The notes under the pieces are model-generated. The model made no database searches, was not told the DNA's origin, and worked only from the letters and a program-made list of their open reading frames with translations. The position numbers and the translations under genes are program-made. This document shows, piece after piece, positions 28,064 to 36,194 of a stretch of 64,000 nucleotides of DNA. This stretch comes from Microbacterium sp. Root166 (GTDB lineage: Bacteria; Actinomycetota; Actinomycetes; Actinomycetales; Microbacteriaceae). Location of the stretch: contig NZ_LMGL01000003.1 of NCBI RefSeq assembly GCF_001427145.1, positions 388,879 through 452,878 of the forward strand, read 5' to 3'. The number at the start of each line of letters is the position of its first letter. Within the stretch, counting starts at the first letter, position 1.

Positions 28064-29573
28064 CCGACTCGGTCGCCGCCGTCTCGTCCGGTGCGGCGGG
28101 GCGCGCCGGCAGCCGGACCTCGAAGGTCGTGTCGCCCGGAGTGCTGCGCGCCGTGATGGTGCCGCCGTGCGCGTCCACGATCGCCCGCGCGATCGACAGG
28201 CCGAGCCCGCTGCCGCCGGTGGCGCCCGTCTTCCGCGCCCGAGAGCCGTCGGCGCGCGAGAACCGGCCGAACAGCTCGCCTCCGAGCGCCGGATCGATGC
28301 CCGGGCCGTCATCGTGCACCCGCAGCACGGCGCGGTCCTCCTCGCGCGCGACGGTGACCGTCACGGTGGTGCCCTCGGGAGTGTGGGCGCGGGCGTTGGC
28401 GAGCAGGTTCGCCGCCACCTGATGCAGGCGTCCGGCGTCGCCGGCGATCAGCACGGGCTCGTCCGTGACGTCGAGCACCCACTTGTGATCGGGTCCCGCG
28501 GGCCGGGCGTCGCCGACCGCCTCGACCGCGAGCCGGGTCAGGTCGACGCTGCCGTAGACGAGCTCTTTGCCCTCGTCGAGCCGGGCCAGCAGCAGCAGGT
28601 CCTCGACGAGCCGCGTCATCCGCAGCGACTGCGCCTGGATGCGCTCGAGCGACGCCTCCGCCGTCTCGACGGTCTGCGGCTCGTGGTCGCGGCCGAGCGC
28701 ACGCAGCGACAGCTCGGAGTAGCCGCGGATCGAGGCCAGCGGCGTCCGCAGCTCGTGGCTGGCGTCGGCGACGAAGGCGCGCATGCGCTCCTCGTTGCGC
28801 TGACGCGCGGACAGAGAGGTGCCGACGTGGTCGAGCAGGGTGTTGAGCGCCTCGCCGACACGCCCGACCTCGGTGCGGGGGTCCGCCTGCCGCGGAGACA
28901 CGCGTTCCGGGATCGATACCTCGCCCTGATCCAGTGGCAGCCGCGACACCCGCGTCGCGGTGTCGGCGATCGCGCGCAGCGGTGCGAGGCCGGCGCGGAT
29001 GGTCCAGGCGGTGGCGGCGGCGAGCAGGAGCAGGCCTCCCGCCGTCAGCAGCCCGATCGTGATGAGCATCTGACCCGTGGTGGTGACGAGCTCTGCGCGG
29101 GACACTCCCGCGACGACCACGGTCGGTCCGCTCTGGTAGCCCGCGACCCGGTACGTGCCGAGGTCGTCGAGATCGACCACGAGCGACTCCGGCGAGCCGT
29201 CCTGCGTGAGGCCCACCGCGAGCTGGTCGATCTGCGCGGCGGTCAGCGCGACGACCTCGCCCTGCGCGTCGGTGACGGCGGCTGTGGGCTCGGCGGGGAC
29301 CGTCTCGATCGCCAGCAGCGTGCCCGGCCCGACGGGCAGCTCCTGCAGGATCGCCTCCGCACTCTGGCCCTGCGCGATGAGCGGGCGGATGCTCTCGGTG
29401 CGGCTGCGCAGCGAATCGACCTGCGCAGTCAGCTGGGACTCGAGCACGGTGCCCAGGATCACGCTGATGGCGACGCCGACGAGGACCATGATCAGCGACG
29501 TGATGCCCACGACGGTGACGATGAGCTTGCGCTGCAGCGTCCACGGACGGCGCGCGGCGGGCGGCGAGGTCAC
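28050..29573 (-). CDS. Sensor histidine kinase
   Basis: This 507-residue membrane kinase has a transmembrane segment at about 18-40, an extracytoplasmic sensor region to about 165, a second transmembrane segment at about 168-190, then HAMP. The HisKA domain has the phospho-acceptor His273 in VADASHELRTPLASIRGYSE. The ATPase domain shows NLLANARAHTPEGT (N box), DDGPGIDPA and GGSGLGLSIARAIVDAHGG. The GTG start overlaps the stop of the response regulator gene (GTGA). It resembles MprB/TcrY-type actinobacterial kinases. The signal is unknown; the divergent ABC transporter is the likely target. Confidence 0.92.
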   Translation of the reverse strand: MTSPPAARRPWTLQRKLIVTVVGITSLIMVLVGVAISVILGTVLESQLTAQVDSLRSRTESIRPLIAQGQSAEAILQELPVGPGTLLAIETVPAEPTAAVTDAQGEVVALTAAQIDQLAVGLTQDGSPESLVVDLDDLGTYRVAGYQSGPTVVVAGVSRAELVTTTGQMLITIGLLTAGGLLLLAAATAWTIRAGLAPLRAIADTATRVSRLPLDQGEVSIPERVSPRQADPRTEVGRVGEALNTLLDHVGTSLSARQRNEERMRAFVADASHELRTPLASIRGYSELSLRALGRDHEPQTVETAEASLERIQAQSLRMTRLVEDLLLLARLDEGKELVYGSVDLTRLAVEAVGDARPAGPDHKWVLDVTDEPVLIAGDAGRLHQVAANLLANARAHTPEGTTVTVTVAREEDRAVLRVHDDGPGIDPALGGELFGRFSRADGSRARKTGATGGSGLGLSIARAIVDAHGGTITARSTPGDTTFEVRLPARPAAPDETAATESVSTR

Positions 29574-30298
29574 TGCGGTGCCTTGATCATGTAGCCGACG
29601 CCGCGCACCGTGTGGATGAGCGGCTCGCGGCCGGCGTCGATCTTCTTGCGCAGGTACGAGATGTACAGCTCGACGACGCTCGAGCGCCCGCCGAAGTCGT
29701 AGTTCCAGACGCGGTCGAGGATCTGCGCCTTCGACACGACGCGACGCTGGTTGCGCATGAGGTACCGCAGCAGCTCGAACTCGGTCGCGGTGAGCTCGAT
29801 GCCGTCGCCGGCGCGCTCGACCTCGTGGCTGTCCTCGTTGAGCGTCAGGTCGGCGACCCTGAGGATGGGCTCGGCGCCCGCGGCGTGGGCGGTGCCGGCG
29901 CGGCGCATGAGGCCGCGCAGGCGCGCCACGACCTCCTCGAGGCTGAACGGCTTGGTGACGTAGTCGTCCCCGCCGGCGGTCAGCCCCGCGACGCGGTCGG
30001 TCACGGCATCCTTCGCGGTGAGGAACAGCACGGGGACGTCGTCGCCCGACTGGCGCAGGCGCTGCAGCACGGCCATGCCGTCGAGGTCGGGCATCATGAC
30101 GTCGAGGACCATCGCGTCGGGGTCGAACTCGCGTGCCGCCTGCAGCGCTTCGAAGCCCGAGCCGGCGGTCCGCACCGACCAGCCCTCCATGCGCAGCGCC
30201 ATCGAGAGGAGATCGGTCAGCATCTGCTCGTCGTCGACCACGAGCACGCGCAGCGGGCTGCCGTCGGGACGGAGGAGCGAGGGCGCGGCGGTGGTCAT
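29570..30298 (-). CDS. OmpR-family response regulator
   Basis: This 242-residue regulator has a receiver domain with acidic pocket VVDDEQ, phospho-acceptor Asp66 (VLDVMMPDLDG), FLTAKDAV and Lys116 (DYVTKPFS), followed by an OmpR/PhoB winged helix (about 145-240) with LTATEFELLRYLMRNQ, RVVSKAQILDRVWNYDFGG and HTVRGVGYMIKAPQ. It is the first gene of a pair with the kinase. The intergenic region toward the divergent ABC permease carries two short tandem arrays that fit OmpR-type binding. Confidence 0.94.
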   Translation of the reverse strand: MTTAAPSLLRPDGSPLRVLVVDDEQMLTDLLSMALRMEGWSVRTAGSGFEALQAAREFDPDAMVLDVMMPDLDGMAVLQRLRQSGDDVPVLFLTAKDAVTDRVAGLTAGGDDYVTKPFSLEEVVARLRGLMRRAGTAHAAGAEPILRVADLTLNEDSHEVERAGDGIELTATEFELLRYLMRNQRRVVSKAQILDRVWNYDFGGRSSVVELYISYLRKKIDAGREPLIHTVRGVGYMIKAPQ

Positions 30299-30315
30299 GA
30301 GCCCATTGTGCCGTC

Positions 30316-30391
30316 GTTCCTATGGGGTTCCTATGGCGCCCGCTATGCGGTGGCTGTGAGATCGCGGTCTCCGTCCATACGGCTCTCATAG
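30316..30391. promoter_or_regulatory. Candidate response-regulator operators: CTATG direct repeats in two orientations
   Basis: GTTCCTATGG occurs at 30316-30325 and 30327-30336, exactly 11 bp apart, and CTATG recurs at 30343. On the opposite strand CTATG/GTATG occurs at 30391-30387 and 30380-30376, again 11 bp apart. Eleven-bp-spaced direct repeats are typical for OmpR/PhoB-family dimers. The arrays lie between the regulator gene and the divergent ABC permease. Confidence 0.6.
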
Positions 30392-30468
30392 CTCCCGCTG
30401 GAGTTCCGCATCGACGGCGTCCCTAGCTTCTCCTTCGACGGCGGCACCGGGCCGCCGGGAGGAGACCC

Positions 30469-31923
30469 ATGTACGCAACGTATCTGCGGCGGGAGCTGGC
30501 CGGCCGCAAGAAGCAGACCATCATCGTCGCGAGCGGGCTCGCGATCGCGATCGCGCTCGTGATGATCGTCACCTCGCTCGCCGCCGGCGTGCGGAATGCG
30601 CAGGCCCAGGCCCTGGAATCCGTGTACGGCGTCGGCACCGACCTGACCGTCACCGGAGCGACGGCCGAGCCCGGCGAGATGAGGGGCCAGGCGTTCGAGT
30701 TCGGCGAGGACGGCGGCGCGACCGCGGCCGACGGAACGACGCAGCTGAGCCAGTCGCGGCTCGTGTCCGAGCCGATGCGCACCACCCTCGAGGCGAGCGT
30801 GCTCGACACCGTGACGGGCGTGGACGGCGTGGCGGAGGCATCCGGCGCGCTCAGCCTCACCAACATGACGTTCTCGGGCGAGCTGCCGCCGCGCCCGACC
30901 GACGGCGCGGACGGAGGCACGCTGGAGCAGGCCCCGCCGCAGCAGCAGAACGGCGACGGGGGAGCGACGTTCAACGGCGGGTCCTTCGACGTGGACTCCT
31001 TCACCGTGCTGGGCATCGACCCTGCCGCGTCGTCGGTCGGGCCGCTGTCGGCGGTGAGCCTGAGCGACGGACGAGCGCTCGCCGCCGACGATGCGGGCGA
31101 GAACGTCGCCGTACTGGATGCCGCGTACGCCGCGACGGCCGGGATCGTCGTCGGCGACGCGATCGATGTCGGCGGCGAGCAGTTCGACGTCGTCGGCATC
31201 CTCGCGTCGACATCGAGCGACGCCGACACCGCGGCCAACGTGTACATCCCGCTCGACGTCGCCCAGGCCCTCGCGGGAACCGGTGACGTGCTGTCCACCG
31301 TCTACGTGCAGTCCGACTCCTCCGACTCCATCGATGCCGTGCAGTCGGCGATCGAGGCGGAGCTGCCCGATGCCACCGTCAGCTCGCAGTCCGAGCTGGC
31401 CGCGACCGTCTCGGGGTCGCTCTCGAGCGCCACCTCGCTCATCACGAGCCTCGGCACGTGGCTGTCGGTCATCGTGCTGGCCGTGGCCCTTGCGCTCGCC
31501 GTGCTGTTCACCGTCTCCGGGGTCTCGCGCAGGACGCGGGAGTTCGGCACCCTCAAGGCGATCGGCTGGTCCGACCGCCGGGTGGTCGGGCAGGTCGCGG
31601 GCGAGTCGCTCGCGCAGGGCCTCATCGGCGGTGCCGCCGGTCTTCTGATCGGATTTCTTGGGATCTGGGCGATCAACGCCATCGCGCCGACGATCTCCGC
31701 CGCGCCGGCGGGAGGACCGGACACCGAGGGCGGTCCGCGTGGCGGCTTCGCCGGGACTCTGCAGCAGGGTGCGACCGAGATCGTCCTCCATGCGCCCGTC
31801 ACGCTGTGGGTCGTCGCGGCGGCGCTCGGACTCGCCGTGCTCGGGGGACTGGTCGCCGGAGCGTTCGGCGGCTGGCGAGCTGCCCGGCTGAGCCCTGCCG
31901 AAGCCCTGCGATCGGTGGGGTGA
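30469..31923 (+). CDS. ABC transporter permease, MacB/FtsX type
   Basis: This 484-residue protein has the MacB/FtsX layout: one N-terminal transmembrane segment (QTIIVASGLAIAIALVMIV), a large extracytoplasmic domain (about 40-325), then three transmembrane segments, the first near SVIVLAVALALAVLFTVSG and the last near WVVAAALGLAVLGGLVAGAF. It contains SRRTREFGTLKAIGWSDR, the cytoplasmic loop that contacts the ATPase, and ends with AARLSPAEALRSV, typical of the family. It pairs with the ATPase gene 71 bp downstream. The substrate may be an antibiotic-like compound, peptide or lipoprotein. Confidence 0.9.
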   Translation: MYATYLRRELAGRKKQTIIVASGLAIAIALVMIVTSLAAGVRNAQAQALESVYGVGTDLTVTGATAEPGEMRGQAFEFGEDGGATAADGTTQLSQSRLVSEPMRTTLEASVLDTVTGVDGVAEASGALSLTNMTFSGELPPRPTDGADGGTLEQAPPQQQNGDGGATFNGGSFDVDSFTVLGIDPAASSVGPLSAVSLSDGRALAADDAGENVAVLDAAYAATAGIVVGDAIDVGGEQFDVVGILASTSSDADTAANVYIPLDVAQALAGTGDVLSTVYVQSDSSDSIDAVQSAIEAELPDATVSSQSELAATVSGSLSSATSLITSLGTWLSVIVLAVALALAVLFTVSGVSRRTREFGTLKAIGWSDRRVVGQVAGESLAQGLIGGAAGLLIGFLGIWAINAIAPTISAAPAGGPDTEGGPRGGFAGTLQQGATEIVLHAPVTLWVVAAALGLAVLGGLVAGAFGGWRAARLSPAEALRSVG

Positions 31924-31994
31924 GGCATCCCGTGAGCGACCCCATCCGACCCGCAGACACCCCCACCGCACCCGACACGACAGGAGAAGGAACA

Positions 31995-32720
31995 ATGACG
32001 ATGATCGACCCCGATGCGGACACGCAGACGGATGCCGCGTCCCCCGCGCTGTACCGGCTGACGGGCGTCACCCGCGCCTACCGTCAGAAGGACCGGATCG
32101 TGAACGCCCTGGCGGGCGTCGACCTGGAGATCGCGCAGGGCGACTTCGTCACGATCCAGGGGCCGACCGGAGGCGGCAAGTCGACGCTGCTCCAGCTGCT
32201 CGGCGCACTCGACCGGCCGACGGCGGGAAGCGTCGTGCTGGGCGACCTCGACCTGACGGGAGCATCCGGCACGCAGCTGAGTCGCGTGCGGGCGACAGAG
32301 GTCGGCTTCGTGTTCCAGGGCTTCAATCTCATTCCGACCCTCACCGCCGCCGAGAACGTCGACATGGCGCTCGAGCCGCTGGCCCTCACGAAGGCGGAGC
32401 GCGCGACGCGCGTCGCCGAGGCACTGGCCCATGTCGGGCTGGACGACCGCGGCGACCACCGGCCGGGGGAGCTGTCCGGCGGTCAGCAGCAGCGCGTCGC
32501 GATCGCGCGTGCGATCGTGAAGCGGCCGCGCGTCCTGCTCGCCGACGAGCCCACCGGCAACCTCGACGAGAGCATGCGCGACGAGATCCTCGCCGTGCTG
32601 GAGGGGCTGTGCGCCGAAGGGCTGACGCTCGTCGTCGTCACGCACGACTCGGCGGTCGCGAAGCGAGCCCGCCGGCGCCTCCGCCTGGAGCGGGGCACGG
32701 TGCGGGACATCACCGGCTAG
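31995..32720 (+). CDS. ABC transporter ATP-binding protein, MacB/LolD type
   Basis: This 241-residue ATPase has Walker A GPTGGGKST, Q-loop FVFQGFNLIPTLTA, signature LSGGQQQRVAIARAIV, Walker B VLLADEPTGNLDE and the switch histidine in VVVTHDSAVA. The ATG at 31995 is preceded by AGGAGAAGG (31982-31990); an in-frame GTG at 31932 would add 21 unstructured residues and lacks such a site. It works with the upstream permease. The facing stop codon of the epimerase gene lies in a shared hairpin. Confidence 0.92.
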   Translation: MTMIDPDADTQTDAASPALYRLTGVTRAYRQKDRIVNALAGVDLEIAQGDFVTIQGPTGGGKSTLLQLLGALDRPTAGSVVLGDLDLTGASGTQLSRVRATEVGFVFQGFNLIPTLTAAENVDMALEPLALTKAERATRVAEALAHVGLDDRGDHRPGELSGGQQQRVAIARAIVKRPRVLLADEPTGNLDESMRDEILAVLEGLCAEGLTLVVVTHDSAVAKRARRRLRLERGTVRDITG

Positions 32721-32731
32721 GCGTCAGCCGG
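32713..32731. terminator. Short stem spanning two facing stop codons
   Basis: CCGGCT (32713-32718) pairs with AGCCGG (32726-32731) across 7 nt. The ATPase TAG and the epimerase stop both fall within it. Confidence 0.5.
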
Positions 32732-33719
32732 CGGACCGGGCGTGGGCCGCGATGCGATCGAACAGCGCATCGCGGTCCGCGTCGATCCGCTGCTCGTCGG
32801 GATGCGCGTCGTAGTACCCGACGATGCGGCGCGCGCCCTCGTCGAAGGTGATGGTGGTGGCGAAATCCGGCACGATCGCACGCAGCTTGCTGTTGTCGAA
32901 GACCACCGAATGCGCCTTATCGCCGATCAGCGTCGGGCCGAGCTCCGGCTCGAAGGCGGCGATGGTCTCGGAGGCGACGTGCACCAGATCGGGCTCATCG
33001 ACGCCGGCCGCCTCAGCGAGCCAGCGGTAGATCCGGTCCCAGGTCGGCGTGTGGTCGCCCGTGATGGTGAAGTCCTCGCCGATGGCCGCAGGAGCGCCCA
33101 GGAGGCCCGTGAAGCCGACGGCGAAGTCGTCGGCGTGGGTGATGGTCCACAGGCTCGTGCCGTCGCCGTGCACGATGACCGGCCTGCCGGCGCGCAGGCG
33201 CGCGATGTCCGTCCATCCGCCGATGGTGGGGATCATGCGCTCGTCGTACGTGTGCGACGGTCGGACGACCGTCACCGGGAAGGAGCGATCGCGGGATGCC
33301 GCGGCGAGGAGCTCCTCGCACGCGATCTTGTCGCGGCTGTACTGCCAGAACGGATTCTCGAGCGGAGTCGACTCGGTGATGGGGAGCCGGGCCGGGGGCT
33401 TCTGGTACGCCGAGGCCGAGCTGATGAAGACGTACTGGCCGGTGCGCCCCTCGAAGAGGTCGAGGTCCTGCTGCACGTGACCGGGGGTGAACGCCAGGAA
33501 CTCGGCGACGACGTCGAACTCGGCATCCCCGATCGCGTTCCGCACCGCGCCGGCGTCGCGCACGTCCGCGACCAGCTCCCGCACGCCGTCGGGGATCGCG
33601 CGTCGCGAGGATCCGCGATTGAGCACGGTGACCTCGTCACCCGCCGCGACGCTGCGGCGCACGCACGCCGCGCTGATGGTCCCGGTTCCGCCGATGTAGA
33701 GCACGCGCTTCGCTGTCAC
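32724..33719 (-). CDS. NAD-dependent epimerase/dehydratase-like extended SDR
   Basis: This 331-residue Rossmann protein begins with RVLYIGGTGTISAACVRR, a variant of the GxxGxxG loop. It continues with VFISSASAYQKP and an active-site region WQYSRDKIACEELL, in which YSRDK stands for the YxxxK pair. FPVTVVRPSHTYDERMIP and THADDFAVGF follow, all as in atypical extended SDRs related to mRNA-binding proteins (CSP41-like). The substrate is unknown. The GTG start is set by a -10 hexamer 7 nt upstream that overlaps the promoter of the divergent corA. Confidence 0.87.
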   Translation of the reverse strand: MTAKRVLYIGGTGTISAACVRRSVAAGDEVTVLNRGSSRRAIPDGVRELVADVRDAGAVRNAIGDAEFDVVAEFLAFTPGHVQQDLDLFEGRTGQYVFISSASAYQKPPARLPITESTPLENPFWQYSRDKIACEELLAAASRDRSFPVTVVRPSHTYDERMIPTIGGWTDIARLRAGRPVIVHGDGTSLWTITHADDFAVGFTGLLGAPAAIGEDFTITGDHTPTWDRIYRWLAEAAGVDEPDLVHVASETIAAFEPELGPTLIGDKAHSVVFDNSKLRAIVPDFATTITFDEGARRIVGYYDAHPDEQRIDADRDALFDRIAAHARSAG

Positions 33720-33726
33720 GCCTCCG

Positions 33727-33732
33727 ACCCTA
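33727..33732 (-). promoter_or_regulatory. Leaderless-type -10 (TAGGGT) of the epimerase gene
   Basis: On the minus strand TAGGGT lies 7 nt from the GTG at 33719. Only 15 bp separate it from the corA -10 on the other strand, so each promoter's -35 zone falls on the other promoter. Confidence 0.6.
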
Positions 33733-33747
33733 GCCGCGACGTGGACC

Positions 33748-33753
33748 TAGGGT
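33748..33753 (+). promoter_or_regulatory. Leaderless-type -10 (TAGGGT) of corA
   Basis: TAGGGT lies 6 nt before the ATG at 33760, divergent from and interleaved with the epimerase promoter. Confidence 0.65.
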
Positions 33754-33759
33754 GAGTGC

Positions 33760-34770
33760 ATGACCCTCGTCGACGCCGCCGTCTACGTCGATGGCAGACG
33801 GGTCGCGAGCGGCACCGCAGCCGAAGCGCTCACCGAGGCCAGGGCGCGGGGCGGGATGGCCTGGATCGGCCTGTACCGGCCGGACGCCGCCGAGATGAAC
33901 GAGCTCGCCGGCCTGGCCGGGCTCCACCCGCTCGCCGTCGAGGATGCGCTCAAGGGGCACCAGCGCGCGAAGCTCGAGCGGTACGACGACATGACCTTCC
34001 TGGTCCTCCAGCCCGCACGCTACCTCGACGCCACCGAGACGGTGGAGTTCGGCGAGGTCCATGTGTTCGCCGGACCCGACTTCGTCATCACCGTGCGCCA
34101 CGCCGAGAACCCCGACCTCGCCACGGTGCGGCACCGCCTCGAGGGGCGTCCGGACATTCTGGCCCACGGTCCCTACGCGGTGGTGTGGGCGGTCTGCGAC
34201 GACATCGTCGACCAGTATCAGCCCGTCGTCGCCGGCGTCGAGAACGACATCGACGAGATCGAGGACGCGCTGTTCTCGGGCGACCCCGCGGTCGGCAAGC
34301 GCATCTTCGGCCTTCAGCGCGAGGTCATCGACCTGCACCACGCGACCACGCCGCTGGTGGACATGTTCGATCGCCTGCAGCAGATCGTGCTCGAGTCCTC
34401 CGGCGCGGCCGAGGCGCCCGCCATCCGCGATGTCGACGACCATGCGCGCCGCATCGTCACGAAGGTCGAGGGATTCCGGCCGACCCTCGAGAGCGCCCTC
34501 ACCGTTCACGCGACGCTCGTCGATCAGGAGAACAACGAGGCCATGCGGCGCATGGCGGAGTTCGGGCTCGAGCAGAACGAGCAGGTCAAGAAGGTCTCGG
34601 CCTGGGCCGCCATCCTCTTCGCACCGACGCTCGTGGGCACGATCTACGGCATGAACTTCGACCACATGCCCGAACTGCACTGGAGTCTCGGGTACCCGAT
34701 GGCGCTCGGCCTGATGGCCGCCACGTCGCTCACCCTGTACGTCGTCTTCAAGCGCAAGGGCTGGCTCTAG
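33760..34770 (+). CDS. corA: CorA-type magnesium/cobalt transporter
   Basis: This 336-residue protein has the CorA layout: an N-terminal cytoplasmic alpha/beta domain, a long helical stalk (about 170-270, with DIVDQYQPVVAGVENDID and HHATTPLVDMFDRLQQ), and two C-terminal transmembrane helices. The first is followed by the signature YGMNF (in GTIYGMNFDHMPELHW). The C-terminus is KRKGWL, the usual basic end. It would form a pentameric Mg2+/Co2+ channel in the inner membrane. Confidence 0.94.
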   Translation: MTLVDAAVYVDGRRVASGTAAEALTEARARGGMAWIGLYRPDAAEMNELAGLAGLHPLAVEDALKGHQRAKLERYDDMTFLVLQPARYLDATETVEFGEVHVFAGPDFVITVRHAENPDLATVRHRLEGRPDILAHGPYAVVWAVCDDIVDQYQPVVAGVENDIDEIEDALFSGDPAVGKRIFGLQREVIDLHHATTPLVDMFDRLQQIVLESSGAAEAPAIRDVDDHARRIVTKVEGFRPTLESALTVHATLVDQENNEAMRRMAEFGLEQNEQVKKVSAWAAILFAPTLVGTIYGMNFDHMPELHWSLGYPMALGLMAATSLTLYVVFKRKGWL

Positions 34771-34791
34771 CGGGATGTCGGTGGCGCCCGT

Positions 34792-34797
34792 TACCGT
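34792..34797 (+). promoter_or_regulatory. Leaderless-type -10 (TACCGT) of the FAD oxidoreductase
   Basis: TACCGT lies 7 nt before the in-frame GTG at 34805 and sits just downstream of the alternative ATG at 34775, which argues against that ATG. Confidence 0.55.
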
Positions 34798-34804
34798 GGC
34801 GCGG

Positions 34805-36130
34805 GTGACTGATCTCTCCCTCTCAGAACTCGTGACCGGAACCGTCGTCGCACCGGGCGACGACGACTGGGACTCCGCGAGGCGGTTCCACTCCGGCATC
34901 GGCGAGCCCACGATGGTCGTCCGCGCGTCGTCTGTCGACGACGTGCGCGGGGCGCTGCGCTACGCGGCCGCCGAGCGCCTGGACGTCATGGTGCGCGGCG
35001 GCGGCCACAGCGCGTGGGGCGCCGTGCCCGGCGGCCTGACGCTCGACCTGGGCGCGCTCGACGACATCCGCATCGACGGCGATGTCGTCCACGTCGGCGG
35101 CGGCGTCACGTGGGGCGCGGTCGCGCACGAGCTGTCGCAGCACGGGCTGGGCGTGAGCTCCGGCGACACTGCCTCCGTCGGCGTCGGAGGCCTCACCCTC
35201 GGCGGCGGCATCGGGTGGATGGTGCGCGCGTGGGGGCTGGCGGCCGATCAGCTCGTCGGTGCGCAGCTCGTCACCGCCCGCGGCGATGTGCTCGAAGTCT
35301 CCGACGACTCGCACGCCGACCTGATGTGGGCGCTGCGCGGGGGAGGGGGCAACTTCGGCGTCGTCACGCGCTTCGACTTCCGCGCCCACGAGCTGCGCGC
35401 GGTGGTCTTCGCGACGCTCGCGGTGACGGGTGACGCCCGTCCGGTCCTCGCTGCGGTGCGCGACACGCTGCGCGATGCACCGCGCGAACTCACGGTGACC
35501 TACATGGACGTCCCGGCGATGGACCCGAATGCGCCGGCGGGCGCCTCGATCACCGCGTGCTGGATCGGCGACGACGAAGACGCTGCCCGCGCCGCGCTGG
35601 CCCCGCTCCTCGCGCTCGAGGGCGTCACCGAGACCGAGCTCGCAGTGCGCTCGTATCCCGACATCCTGATGGAGATGCCCGCAGCCGACCCCGACCAGCC
35701 CATGCCCGGGTTCGTGGGAGGCAACACGCTGCTCCGCGAGCTGAGCGACGACGCGATCGCTCGCCTGGTCGGATTCCGCGAGGCCAACGCGGCCTCGGTG
35801 CTCTTCCTGCGCTCCCTCGGCGGCGCGTTCGGCGAGGTGGCTCAGGAGAGCACGGCGTTCCCCGCCCGCAATGCCACCTGGTTCGCGATGGCGGGCGCCT
35901 TCGACGTGCCGGGGCTGGTCCACGACGGCAACCGGCCCCTGATCCAGGCCGAGTGGGACGCGATCGAGGGACTCGGAGAGGCGCTGTACGGCAACTTCAC
36001 CCCGTCGACCGACCCCGGGCTCGTCTCCCGCATGTACACCCCCGAGACCATGGCGCGCCTCGCCGCGATCAAGCGCGAGTGGGATCCGCAGAACCTGTTC
36101 TGCCGCAACCACAACGTCGTGCCGGCCTAG
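34805..36130 (+). CDS. FAD-linked oxidoreductase, berberine-bridge-enzyme type
   Basis: From GTG 34805 this is a 441-residue VAO-fold flavoprotein. The FAD domain has VMVRGGGHSAWG, whose His is the usual covalent FAD attachment, and GDTASVGVGGLTLGGGIGW. Bicovalent BBE-type enzymes have a Cys in the second segment; here it reads GDTAS, so only the histidyl bond is expected. The C-terminal BBE segment is NLFCRNHNVVPA. Substrates in this family range over sugars, alkaloids and polyketides and cannot be predicted. An in-frame ATG at 34775 would add ten residues. Confidence 0.87.
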   Translation: MTDLSLSELVTGTVVAPGDDDWDSARRFHSGIGEPTMVVRASSVDDVRGALRYAAAERLDVMVRGGGHSAWGAVPGGLTLDLGALDDIRIDGDVVHVGGGVTWGAVAHELSQHGLGVSSGDTASVGVGGLTLGGGIGWMVRAWGLAADQLVGAQLVTARGDVLEVSDDSHADLMWALRGGGGNFGVVTRFDFRAHELRAVVFATLAVTGDARPVLAAVRDTLRDAPRELTVTYMDVPAMDPNAPAGASITACWIGDDEDAARAALAPLLALEGVTETELAVRSYPDILMEMPAADPDQPMPGFVGGNTLLRELSDDAIARLVGFREANAASVLFLRSLGGAFGEVAQESTAFPARNATWFAMAGAFDVPGLVHDGNRPLIQAEWDAIEGLGEALYGNFTPSTDPGLVSRMYTPETMARLAAIKREWDPQNLFCRNHNVVPA

Positions 36131-36140
36131 AGCCGGCAAA

Positions 36141-36180
36141 GACCGAGGCCCCCGCCGATCACTCGACGGGGGCCTCGGTC
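36141..36180. terminator. Strong bidirectional hairpin terminator
   Basis: GACCGAGGCCCCCG (36141-36154) and CGGGGGCCTCGGTC (36167-36180) are perfect 14-bp arms around a 12-nt loop, between the convergent oxidoreductase (stop 36130) and gnd (stop 36195). It is the strongest terminator-like stem in the window. Confidence 0.85.
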
Positions 36181-36194
36181 GTACGGGTACGCGC

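Noticed and set aside
34775..34804. ATG 34775 as the start of the BBE-type oxidoreductase
   Set aside because: A -10 hexamer lies between it and GTG 34805 at the leaderless distance, and no Shine-Dalgarno precedes 34775.
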